Of a stretch of DNA of 7,444 bases, positions 1 to 5,790 are shown one piece after another. A program made the position numbers and the translations under genes. The notes below the pieces were generated by a model. The model ran no database searches and was not told the DNA's origin. It was given only the letters and a program-made list of their open reading frames with translations. Location of the stretch: NCBI GenBank assembly GCA_029824495.1, contig JALGXY010000045.1, positions 1-7,444 of the forward strand, in the 5' to 3' direction. This DNA is from Fimbriimonadia bacterium. Lineage in GTDB: Bacteria > Armatimonadota > Fimbriimonadia > Fimbriimonadales > Fimbriimonadaceae. Every line of letters starts with the position of its first letter. Positions within the stretch are counted from its first letter, which is position 1.

Positions 1-1006
1 CTCGGCCGAATGAGGCGCCGGAGACCAGCGTGTAGCCGACCATCGCACTTAAGATCGTGCCGAGCAGACCGCACAGAAAGACGGCGTTCAGGCCGTCAGG
101 CAGCACCTGGTTGGCGAACGCAGGGAAGATGTGGAGTGGATCGCTGACGGTCTGGTCGAGGAGGCTCAGCGCGTACATGCCGGTGCTGATCGTCATCAAG
201 TCGAACAGGAACCAGAAGAGAACCGCAAGGAAGACGCCCTTCTGTGCAATCTCAGGTGTCTTGGCGCTGGCAGCCCTCTGGTGGAAGCCAGGATCGATCA
301 AGGTCCAGGAGCCGAGGATGAAGAAGCTCGTGATCATGAGCGGGCCGTTGCCGCCTGTCCACGACCTGAGATAGTCCGGCTCGATCGCAGCCATTGTTGC
401 GCCAAACGGATAGTGCATCAGGCACCAGCCGACAATCACGGCAAACCCGATGTACATCATCGAGAAGGCGAGCAGCGACATGCGTGCGTCCGCCAGCAAC
501 CCTCCCTTATATAAGAAGCCCATTCCGACAATGAGCGCAATGACGCAGGACGCAGCCAGCGGCCAGCCGGTCAGGAGCTGCACCAGAGTGCCGAGCATGA
601 GAACATGCGCTGCCGGAACACCGAGCAGAAAGACCAGTCCCGCGGCTGTCAGGCCAGCACTCTTTCCGAATCGCCTCGCGATCCGCTCTGGGATGCTGAT
701 CTGCTCCACCTGCCTGACCCGCTTTGCCCACCACAGGGCATAGATGAGCGCAAACAGATAATAGGGGCAGCCCATCAGCAGAAGAGTGCCAAAACCGAAG
801 TACTGAACCGACTCGCCGATCCCCAAAATTCCGCCATACCAGGTGGCGACAAGCGTCGCAAGGAAGAGCGGAAGGGTCAGAGCGCGGCCAGCGGAGATAA
901 ATTGCAGGGCGGAAGACTCACGGAGCTTTGCAGAAAATCCGAGTGCGAGAATCGCCGCGACAAAGACAAGAATGACGCCGATGTCGAGCGGGCCAAGACT
1001 CACCAC
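1..1006 (-). CDS. Sodium:solute symporter family (SSS/SLC5) transporter, 3' end cut by window edge
   Basis: About 335 residues read without a stop from a GTG near 1006 to the left edge, so the C-terminal part is missing. The protein is rich in hydrophobic segments. It carries SSS-like stretches: ATWYGGILGIGESVQYFGFG near residues 53-72, then a charged loop with the QISIPERIARRFG segment near 103-115, and later DPGFHQRAASAKTPEIAQKG, which resembles the conserved loop of this family. Family members couple substrate uptake to the sodium gradient at the inner membrane; the substrate cannot be read from sequence. Two adjacent GTG codons (1006-1004 and 1003-1001) can start it. The second forms a GTGA overlap with the stop of the thiamine pyrophosphokinase gene, and GAGG at 1017-1014 lies 7 or 10 nt upstream. 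The coupling suggests uptake of thiamine or a precursor (inference). Family call firm, substrate unknown. Confidence 0.85.
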   Translation of the reverse strand, partial: MVSLGPLDIGVILVFVAAILALGFSAKLRESSALQFISAGRALTLPLFLATLVATWYGGILGIGESVQYFGFGTLLLMGCPYYLFALIYALWWAKRVRQVEQISIPERIARRFGKSAGLTAAGLVFLLGVPAAHVLMLGTLVQLLTGWPLAASCVIALIVGMGFLYKGGLLADARMSLLAFSMMYIGFAVIVGWCLMHYPFGATMAAIEPDYLRSWTGGNGPLMITSFFILGSWTLIDPGFHQRAASAKTPEIAQKGVFLAVLFWFLFDLMTISTGMYALSLLDQTVSDPLHIFPAFANQVLPDGLNAVFLCGLLGTILSAMVGYTLVSGASFGR

Positions 1007-1662
1007 GAAGGCGCCTCGTCCTGCTCAGTTTCACAGATCGTCAAGAGGCTTCCCGAGGAGATGGAGACCCCGATTTCGCCCCTCGCACGATTCGAAATGG
1101 AGGTCTGTTCACCGAGCGCAAGCCGAGCGTTTTCGAGCTCCCACTCGGCGCCTTTTAGAGTAACTCCCTCAGCGACGCCGATCGGCATCAGCGAGAATCT
1201 CTGCCCTCTGTGCAGCTTTATCAGCCTGTTGCTACCTGAATTAAGCACATAGCCGATTCCTCTCCTAAGAACAATTCTGATCTCTAGGCTCGAACAGAGA
1301 CAGCTGGACAGGGTCGCCAACATATGATCGAGTCGATCTCCCTCTAAACCGATAAGTGTCAGTTTGGTGATGTTAAGCTGCTCAGCATAAGTGAGCAGCT
1401 TGTCGCAATCGGTCCGGTTTTGATCTTCATCCTTAATCACGGTTATCCCGTCTGGAACGTCCCCATGAAACGAATCGAGGTCGCCGATCACCACCGGTTT
1501 CAGGCCTGAATTGAGCAGCGATCTGCCTGCCCCGTCGGCAGCCAGCAGGATGGTCGCAGATGCGGCCCAATCGAGCACTTTCTGCACCGGCATATCCCCT
1601 CCTCTCAGGACACCTAAGACGCGATCATTCACCAGAGAAGAGTGTAGCAAAATCCGCGACAA
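1000..1662 (-). CDS. thiN: Thiamine pyrophosphokinase (thiamine to thiamine diphosphate)
   Basis: A 220-residue protein with the layout of bacterial thiamine pyrophosphokinase, the cytoplasmic enzyme that transfers pyrophosphate from ATP to thiamine. Visible motifs, counted from the TTG at 1662: AADGAG at 41-46, GDLDS at 60-64, the acidic DQNRTDCDK segment at 80-88, and GLEGDRLDH at 105-113, which matches the family G-x-x-GGRxDH motif. The C-terminal half resembles the thiamine-binding beta domain (GVTLKGAEWEL, then SISN near 190). The start is uncertain. TTG at 1662 has AGGA 4 nt upstream, while GTG at 1632 lacks a Shine-Dalgarno. An internal AGGAGG precedes ATG 1593, but starting there would remove the conserved first strand (VLGVLRGGD). 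The gene is divergent from dnaA and overlaps the downstream symporter gene by 4 nt, so the two are probably co-transcribed and translationally coupled. Confidence 0.9.
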   Translation of the reverse strand: MSRILLHSSLVNDRVLGVLRGGDMPVQKVLDWAASATILLAADGAGRSLLNSGLKPVVIGDLDSFHGDVPDGITVIKDEDQNRTDCDKLLTYAEQLNITKLTLIGLEGDRLDHMLATLSSCLCSSLEIRIVLRRGIGYVLNSGSNRLIKLHRGQRFSLMPIGVAEGVTLKGAEWELENARLALGEQTSISNRARGEIGVSISSGSLLTICETEQDEAPSW

Positions 1663-1669
1663 GTGGTCC

Positions 1670-1678
1670 TGTGGAAAA
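1670..1678 (-). promoter_or_regulatory. Putative DnaA box (TTTTCCACA)
   Basis: On the minus strand this reads TTTTCCACA, a full match to the relaxed DnaA-box consensus TTWTNCACA and one mismatch from TTATCCACA. It lies just upstream of the TTG start of thiN and overlaps the AGGA that would be its Shine-Dalgarno, so DnaA bound here could also affect thiN. It has the same orientation as the second box at 1794-1802. Confidence 0.5.
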
Positions 1679-1689
1679 CTATGGGCAAA

Positions 1690-1727
1690 AGTTTTTCAGA
1701 TTTTCTTTGTGCCCCAGTTTTCAGATT
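1690..1727. repeat. Short direct repeat, AGTTTT(T)CAGATT twice
   Basis: AGTTTTTCAGATT at 1690-1702 recurs as AGTTTTCAGATT at 1716-1727, with one T fewer and starts 26 bp apart. It lies in the most AT-rich part of the intergenic region, between the two DnaA boxes. It could be a duplex-unwinding or protein-binding element. It could also be chance similarity in T-rich sequence. Confidence 0.35.
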
Positions 1728-1769
1728 CGATTGAACCTGACCAAAAAGAGGGGTTTAGGTTCAAATCGA
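1727..1769. repeat. Bulged inverted repeat upstream of the dnaA promoter
   Basis: TCGATTGAACCT at 1727-1738 is complementary to AGGTTCAAATCGA at 1757-1769, with one unpaired base; the inner 8 bp (TTGAACCT/AGGTTCAA) are perfect. The intervening 18 nt are purine-rich. It ends 5 bp before the -35 hexamer. This is a plausible binding site for a dimeric regulator or a cruciform-forming origin element. It has no T-tract on the plus strand, so it is not a convincing terminator. Confidence 0.5.
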
Positions 1770-1774
1770 CACTC

Positions 1775-1803
1775 TAGACAGGGGTGAATTCGATGTGTAT
1801 AAT
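1775..1803 (+). promoter_or_regulatory. dnaA promoter (TAGACA-N17-TATAAT)
   Basis: TAGACA (1775-1780) matches the sigma70 -35 consensus at 5 of 6 positions. It is followed, after exactly 17 bp, by a perfect TATAAT (1798-1803). The expected transcription start near 1810 leaves a leader of about 70 nt before the preferred dnaA start at 1879. This also rules out the in-frame GTG at 1795, which would lie inside the promoter. Confidence 0.75.
1794..1802 (-). promoter_or_regulatory. DnaA box overlapping the dnaA -10 element (TTATACACA)
   Basis: The minus strand reads TTATACACA, a full match to the classical box TTATNCACA. It covers five of the six bases of the TATAAT element. DnaA bound here should compete with RNA polymerase, giving negative autoregulation of dnaA. 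The site match is seen directly; repression is inferred from dnaA autoregulation known in other bacteria. Confidence 0.6.
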
Positions 1804-1862
1804 TCGAATCCTACTTTTGCTGCGGGAGCGGCTAAGATCACAATGTCAGATCAATTTTTGTT

Positions 1863-1870
1863 GGAAGAGG
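1863..1870 (+). promoter_or_regulatory. Ribosome binding site deciding the dnaA start
   Basis: GGAAGAGG ends 8 nt before ATG 1879, a good Shine-Dalgarno. The in-frame ATG at 1843 has only a weak GGGAGCGG further away, and GTG 1795 sits inside the promoter. The start at 1879 also gives the usual short lead-in to DnaA domain I, with the conserved Trp at residue 8. Confidence 0.6.
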
Positions 1871-1878
1871 ACCCTCAG

Positions 1879-2595
1879 ATGAATGATATCCGTGCTGCGT
1901 GGGAGCAGACGATTTCAAAGCTGGAAACGAAGATGCCGGCCACCTCAGTTCAGAGGTTTTTGAAGCCGCTCGTGCCAGCATCATTTGATGGGAATACAGC
2001 CGAATTCCACGCCCCAGGTCGCTTTGTGAAAGAGTGGGTCGAAGACCGCTATCTCGACATCGTCACGCAGAACCTCTCCGACTCTCTTGAGATGGAGGTT
2101 CGGATCGAGATTCAGGTCAAGCCGAACGAGCATCCTGGCCGTGCCTCGAAAACAGCTGGTGCTGTCAGTGTTCAGTCGGAAAGCTCCCTTGAGGCACCTT
2201 CTGCTGGCCCGAGCTTCCAGCCGAACCCCCGCTACAGGTTCGAAACGTTTGTCGTTGGTCAGTCGAGCCGGCTCGCCTATGCGGGCTGCAAAGCTGTGGC
2301 CGAGAAGCCGGCGCAGAAGTACAACCCGCTGTTCATCTACGGCCCCTCTGGGCTCGGCAAAACACACCTGCTGCACTCGATCGCAAATGAGATTTTAATG
2401 AGGGATCCTAACTATCCCGTCATGTATATCTCGGCTCAGCAGTTCACCGAGGATTTCATCCACGCTCTTCAGAACAACCGAATCGAGGCAAGGATCACAC
2501 TCAGGAAGAGCTGTTCCACACTTTCAACTACCTTCAGCAGTTCGGCAAGCAGATCGTTCTGTGCTCCGACCGCCCGCCCCGCGATCTCCTGTTGA
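1879..2595 (+). CDS. dnaA: DnaA replication initiator, N-terminal part of a disrupted gene
   Basis: Residues 1-203 are clearly DnaA, the AAA+ ATPase that binds DnaA boxes and opens the origin. Domain I covers about 1-80 (AAWEQ...FVKEWVEDRYLD), followed by a short variable linker to about 113. Domain III begins near 116 (NPRYRFETFVVGQSSRLAY) and has Walker A GPSGLGKTH at 155-163. The segment FTEDFIHALQNNRIE ends at 2487. After that the frame becomes non-DnaA and stops at 2595, while DnaA similarity resumes in another frame. The Walker B segment expected immediately after NNRIE is absent from all frames nearby. ATG 1879 was chosen for its Shine-Dalgarno and domain I fit. As given, this product would bind but not hydrolyse ATP normally and would lack DNA-binding domain IV. 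A sequencing or assembly deletion is more likely than true loss. Confidence 0.9.
   Translation: MNDIRAAWEQTISKLETKMPATSVQRFLKPLVPASFDGNTAEFHAPGRFVKEWVEDRYLDIVTQNLSDSLEMEVRIEIQVKPNEHPGRASKTAGAVSVQSESSLEAPSAGPSFQPNPRYRFETFVVGQSSRLAYAGCKAVAEKPAQKYNPLFIYGPSGLGKTHLLHSIANEILMRDPNYPVMYISAQQFTEDFIHALQNNRIEARITLRKSCSTLSTTFSSSASRSFCAPTARPAISC
2487..2488 (+). other. Junction of a ~64-nt frameshifting deletion in dnaA
   Basis: Upstream of this point DnaA is read with codons starting at 2485, ending ...NNRIE. Downstream it resumes as GKDHTQEELFHTF with codons starting at 2487. From memory of E. coli DnaA, about 21 residues belong between these blocks, including the hydrophobic strand and DDIQF of Walker B. 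The frame change requires a loss of 3n+1 nt, so 64 nt fits best (61 or 67 possible). There is no inserted sequence and no second copy of the missing block in the window. Confidence 0.8.
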
Positions 2596-3179
2596 TGGAG
2601 GAGCGCCTGCGCTCTCGATTTGAAGCTGGACTGGTTGCAGATATTCAGATGCCGAACACCGAGACCCGGTGCGCGATCGTGCTCAAAAAGGCGGAACAGG
2701 AGAGCATTCACATCGACCATGACATCGCGATGTGCCTCTCTGAAGGCATCAGCGGCAGTGTTCGAACTCTGGAGGGTGCTCTGACCAAGCTGGCTGCCCA
2801 TGCCAGCATGGACGGCTCCCCCATCACGCTCGAACTGGCGCAGGAGATCGTTGAGAAGGACTACATCAACACCCTGCGACGCAAGCCGAGCTTCCAGCAG
2901 ATTTTGGACCAGGTATCCAACCACTATCGGATCCCCTCAGACGATATTCTTGGAATCTCACGCAAGCAGCCGATCGCTTTTGCTCGCCACGTGACTGTGT
3001 ACGTGACTCGACGCATTACTGGCGATTCTTGGAAGCATATAGGCGAGTTGTTTGGCGGCCGAGACCACACTTCGATGATGCATGGCTACAAGAAGATTGA
3101 AGGCATGCTGGCGCGCGACAAAGAGATGCACGCATCGGTGAATATGCTGATACAAGATCTCTACCCTGATCAAAGATGA
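2592..3179 (+). CDS. dnaA: DnaA replication initiator, C-terminal part of a disrupted gene
   Basis: The same frame is open and DnaA-like from 2487, so the real coding portion begins there; 2592 (TTG) and 2595 (ATG) are merely the first in-frame start-like codons. From 2487 one sees the sensor 1 region (KQIVLCSDRPPRDL), the arginine-finger region (ERLRSRFEAGLVADIQMP) and the sensor 2 region (GSVRTLEGALTKL). Domain IV follows with the helix-turn-helix and the signature GGRDHTSMMHGYKKIE, then a normal C-terminus. With about 21 missing residues restored, total DnaA length would be about 454 residues, normal for the family. The stop overlaps the next gene's ATG (ATGA). Independent translation by reinitiation at the TGATG at 2593-2597 is conceivable, but it would give only part of an AAA+ lid plus domain IV. 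Confidence 0.9.
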   Translation: MMEERLRSRFEAGLVADIQMPNTETRCAIVLKKAEQESIHIDHDIAMCLSEGISGSVRTLEGALTKLAAHASMDGSPITLELAQEIVEKDYINTLRRKPSFQQILDQVSNHYRIPSDDILGISRKQPIAFARHVTVYVTRRITGDSWKHIGELFGGRDHTSMMHGYKKIEGMLARDKEMHASVNMLIQDLYPDQR

Positions 3180-3925
3180 TTCTCTCTCAGATGACCTGGC
3201 AGGATGTGTCAGCCGCTTCTAAAGACGCGGTTGTGCTGATTCCGACCGGGTCTCTGGAGCAGCACGGCCCCCACCTTCCGCTTTTTACCGATACGATTCT
3301 TGCCACGGCTGCCGCCGAGGGTGTCGAGCAGAAATTGGGAGATAAAGTGCTCCTGACTCCGACAATCTGGCAGGGAGCCTCGGGGCACCATCTCAGTTTT
3401 TCCGGCACGATTTCAGCCTCGTTCGAGGGCTATGGTCTGGCTGTTGAAGCGGTCGTCGACTCGCTGATGCCCCACGGTTTCTGGAAGTTCTATATCCTGA
3501 ACGGCCATGGCGGAAACACCGAGCCGAACGGCATCGCCTGCCGGAAGCTGAAAGAGGCGAATCGCGAGATTCTGATCGGCCATTCCGGCTACTTCCAGCA
3601 TATGCCTGAAGGCCTGAGCGCGGAGGTGATGGAAGGGCCAGAAAAGTCGATCAAGCACGCCTGCGAGGCCGAAGCGAGCATGATGATGCATGTCCGCCCC
3701 GACCTGGTCCGGACTGAAAAACTGCGGGACGACGGCTTCACCTGCGAACCAGAGATCGACGGAATGGTCTGGATGTTCAACGAGATGACCGAAGAGGGAT
3801 CTCGTGGCTACGCCACCTACGCCACCGCTGAGAAAGGCAGGCGACTGATGGAAGCCGCGATTGAAGGCTCGGCCAAAACGGTCGAAGCCCTTGCCGATGG
3901 ACCGACATTGAACGGGTACAGTTGA
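3176..3925 (+). CDS. Creatininase-family amidohydrolase, substrate unknown
   Basis: A 249-residue cytoplasmic protein of the creatininase/creatinine amidohydrolase family of metal-dependent amide or ring hydrolases. Metal-site motifs are present: PTGSLEQHGPHLPLFTD (residues 23-39) places E28, H30 and D39 with the spacing of the creatininase ligands. GASGHHLSFSGTIS is at 67-80, NGHGGN at 109-114 and HACEAEASMMM at 161-171. The family includes creatininase, the MftE peptidase and an archaeal formamidopyrimidine deformylase, so the reaction cannot be assigned. The GHGGN form of the second motif suggests a general family member rather than true creatininase. The ATG overlaps the dnaA stop by 4 nt with no good Shine-Dalgarno, suggesting translational coupling to dnaA. 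Length is normal and no key residue appears missing. Confidence 0.88.
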   Translation: MILSQMTWQDVSAASKDAVVLIPTGSLEQHGPHLPLFTDTILATAAAEGVEQKLGDKVLLTPTIWQGASGHHLSFSGTISASFEGYGLAVEAVVDSLMPHGFWKFYILNGHGGNTEPNGIACRKLKEANREILIGHSGYFQHMPEGLSAEVMEGPEKSIKHACEAEASMMMHVRPDLVRTEKLRDDGFTCEPEIDGMVWMFNEMTEEGSRGYATYATAEKGRRLMEAAIEGSAKTVEALADGPTLNGYS

Positions 3926-3950
3926 GCCTGTTATCGTGTACCATAGGCTG

Positions 3951-4505
3951 ATGAACCGCGGACGATGGACATTCGTGCTTCTCGGCGTCCTGGGCTTCTC
4001 TTCAGCAGCTCAGGCTCAATTCACCTACAACGAGCAGTTTGTCGGCCCTGAGGCGGGCATATTCTTCCCTCAGTCGCAGGCGCTGAAAGATGCGCTCGGT
4101 GATTCGTGGGCGAGCTTCGGTGTCGGCCAGACCAAGTACTACGGCTATGGCACAAGGCGACGCCCGACCAAGAGCTGGAGCGCTGTCAGCAAACGGGCCA
4201 ACGGCAACCATGTTTTTGCCCTGAGCGCCAGCTATGGCTATGTCTTCCCGCTGTCGAATCCGGATGACGGCCCGATGCCCTTCTTTGCAGTAAGAGGCGG
4301 CGCAAGCTACATCGATTACGGAATCGGCCCGAGTGAATCTCGGCTCTCCGGAAAGAGGCTCGGCATGAATGCGAACGCTGAATTCGGCGTTGTATTCAAC
4401 TCCCGATTCTCGATGTCGGCGAGGTACGACGTCTACCCAGAGCACGACGGCATCAGCTTCAACGGTCTGACCCTGGAAGCTCGATACGGAATCGTGCGAT
4501 TCTGA
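3951..4505 (+). CDS. Small secreted outer-membrane beta-barrel-like protein
   Basis: A 184-residue protein I cannot place in a named family. The N-terminus is a typical signal peptide: MNRGRWT, hydrophobic FVLLGVLGFSSA, then AQA before QF as a likely signal peptidase I site. The mature part alternates polar and hydrophobic residues with many aromatics and glycines (ALSASYGYVFPL, FFAVRGGASYIDYGIG, NANAEFGVVFN, FSMSARYDVYP). It ends LEARYGIVRF, with a terminal Phe and alternating hydrophobics like the outer-membrane assembly signal. A small barrel of about eight strands is inferred. ATG 3951 is preferred over GTG 3936 because it gives a compact signal peptide, though its Shine-Dalgarno (AGG, 3 nt away) is weak. 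It sits 25 nt after the creatininase gene and 10 nt before hflX. Function unknown. Confidence 0.7.
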   Translation: MNRGRWTFVLLGVLGFSSAAQAQFTYNEQFVGPEAGIFFPQSQALKDALGDSWASFGVGQTKYYGYGTRRRPTKSWSAVSKRANGNHVFALSASYGYVFPLSNPDDGPMPFFAVRGGASYIDYGIGPSESRLSGKRLGMNANAEFGVVFNSRFSMSARYDVYPEHDGISFNGLTLEARYGIVRF

Positions 4506-4507
4506 CC

Positions 4508-4512
4508 GGAGG
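4508..4512 (+). promoter_or_regulatory. hflX ribosome binding site
   Basis: GGAGG lies 3 nt before ATG 4516. The same unusually short 3-nt gap is seen before TTG 5768 (prmC) and, with GAGGA, before ATG 7137 (fmt). This suggests that short spacing is normal in this genome and helps choose starts. Confidence 0.6.
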
Positions 4513-4515
4513 TTC

Positions 4516-5790
4516 ATGAGCCAAGCAATTCCAGGTCAGCCAGAAGATCGAGACTCACTTTTCCTTGTGTATGTTCACGAGGACGACGCTGAGACCTTGA
4601 TCTGCGAAGCGGAACTGGAAGGTCTGATCGAGGCTGCCGGCGGTGATATTGCCGGCTCTGCTCGGCAGAAGGTCAAGAAGCCGCTGCGGGCGACCTATAT
4701 CGGCAAAGGCAAGGTTGAGGAGATCAAACTTGCGATCGCCGAGACTGGCGCCGATGCCTGCGTCTTCGACTGCGAGCTCTCCGGCATTCAGCTGCGCAAC
4801 CTAGAGGAGGCGTTTGAGTGCCGTGTTCTCGACCGGACACAGCTGATTCTCGACATCTTTGCGTCCCGAGCTTTCACCCGTGAGGGGCAGCTTCAAGTCG
4901 AGTTGGCAATGTACACCTATCGCCTGCCGCGGCTGATGAGTGTCTACACTAAATTCGAACGGCAGCGAGGCGGCATCGGCATGCGCGGTCCTGGTGAGAC
5001 CAAGCTTGAAAGTGACCGCAGAATGGTGCGTGACAGGATCTCCAAACTGAAAGGCGAGATCGATCAGGTGAAGCGGCATCGCGACCTGCAGCGGGCGGGA
5101 CGAAAGAACATTGCCAGTCCAACGGCTGCGATTGTGGGATACACCAGCTCGGGCAAATCGACGCTGATGAACCATATGGCGGGGACGAGCGTGCTGGCAG
5201 ACGCGATGCCATTTGCGACGCTCGATCCGACCACCCGAAAAGTTGATCAGTCCGATGGCTTTTCGTTCTTTCTGGTCGACACGGTCGGGTTTATCCGAGA
5301 CCTGCCAACCCAGCTGGTTGCCGCGTTTCGCGCCACTCTTGAAGAGACTATCAATGCAGACATTCTCCTTCATCTGGTCGATGTTTCGAACCCAGATTGG
5401 GAGATCCAGATGGATGCAGTCGATGAGACCCTGGCCGGTTTGGGTGCTCAAGACGTGCCCGATCTGATCCTGCTCAACAAGGTCGATATTGCGGATCCAG
5501 AGTTTGTGGCCGAGGCCAAGCGGGCGTTTCCTGATGCGATCCCTATCAGTGCGCTGAATGGCGATGGGATCGATGATCTGCTCGCTGCGATGAAGAAGAA
5601 GCTTTCGGGTCGTCTAAAAAGCCTGACGGTGCTGGTGCCGTATGACAAGAGCCAGCTCGTCGAATCGGCTTACGGCCAGGGAAGGATTATTCGCAAGGAT
5701 TACCGCGAAGACGGCATCTATCTCGAAGCCGAACTCTCGGATGAGCACTTCAATCGGCTGGAGGCATTTGCCTGCGCCCGTGAGGATTGA
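4516..5790 (+). CDS. hflX: GTPase HflX, ribosome-associated
   Basis: A 424-residue protein of standard HflX size. HflX is a cytoplasmic GTPase that binds the large ribosomal subunit; in studied bacteria it splits stalled or hibernating 70S ribosomes under stress. The N-terminal HflX domain includes TYIGKGKVEEI (60-70), DRTQLILDIFASRA (106-119) and the glycine-rich linker GGIGMRGPGETKLE (152-165). A coiled segment follows, then the G domain: G1 GYTSSGKST (208-216), G2 ATLDPTTR (234-241), G3 DTVGF (255-259), G4 NKVD (321-324) and G5 SAL (345-347). All GTP-binding motifs are intact. G1 has SS where many relatives have NA, a mild variation. ATG 4516 has GGAGG 3 nt upstream. The 3' end overlaps the likely prmC start, so translation is probably coupled. 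Confidence 0.96.
   Translation: MSQAIPGQPEDRDSLFLVYVHEDDAETLICEAELEGLIEAAGGDIAGSARQKVKKPLRATYIGKGKVEEIKLAIAETGADACVFDCELSGIQLRNLEEAFECRVLDRTQLILDIFASRAFTREGQLQVELAMYTYRLPRLMSVYTKFERQRGGIGMRGPGETKLESDRRMVRDRISKLKGEIDQVKRHRDLQRAGRKNIASPTAAIVGYTSSGKSTLMNHMAGTSVLADAMPFATLDPTTRKVDQSDGFSFFLVDTVGFIRDLPTQLVAAFRATLEETINADILLHLVDVSNPDWEIQMDAVDETLAGLGAQDVPDLILLNKVDIADPEFVAEAKRAFPDAIPISALNGDGIDDLLAAMKKKLSGRLKSLTVLVPYDKSQLVESAYGQGRIIRKDYREDGIYLEAELSDEHFNRLEAFACARED

Larger units (their letters stand above)
1663..1878. other. Divergent thiN-dnaA intergenic region, candidate origin/regulatory region
   Basis: This 216-bp spacer is visibly more AT-rich than the flanking genes, with T- and A-runs around 1675-1710 and 1742-1746. 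It contains two perfect TTWTNCACA boxes, a near-consensus promoter for dnaA, a bulged inverted repeat and a short direct repeat. Such content next to dnaA fits dnaA control and possibly part of a replication origin. Only two boxes were found by eye, which is few for a bacterial oriC, so the origin call is tentative. No clear promoter for the minus-strand thiN gene could be identified here. Confidence 0.4.

Noticed and set aside
605..1252. Plus-strand open frame of 215 codons
   Set aside because: It lies antisense to the symporter and thiN, has low-complexity charged composition and no recognisable motif, whereas the minus strand gives clear protein families.
1795..1842. GTG 1795 as the dnaA start
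   Set aside because: It lies within the TAGACA-N17-TATAAT promoter, so it would precede the transcript, and the added residues are not DnaA-like.
2592..2597. TGATG stop/start as a designed split of DnaA into two proteins
   Set aside because: The ATG encodes the conserved Met in LLMEERL, DnaA similarity in this frame begins about 105 nt earlier at 2487, and the Walker B block is missing from both pieces. An accident of frameshift is simpler.
3925..3949. AGCCT/AGGCT small inverted repeat before the outer-membrane protein gene, possibly a terminator
   Set aside because: The stem is only 5 bp with a long loop and no T-run, too weak to support termination or regulation.
4801..5451. Minus-strand open frame of 216 codons inside hflX
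   Set aside because: It is antisense to the intact HflX G domain and linker; no family motif is seen in it.
5642..5767. N-terminal extension of prmC back to 5642
   Set aside because: The extra residues have no PrmC similarity and overlap the conserved C-terminal part of hflX.
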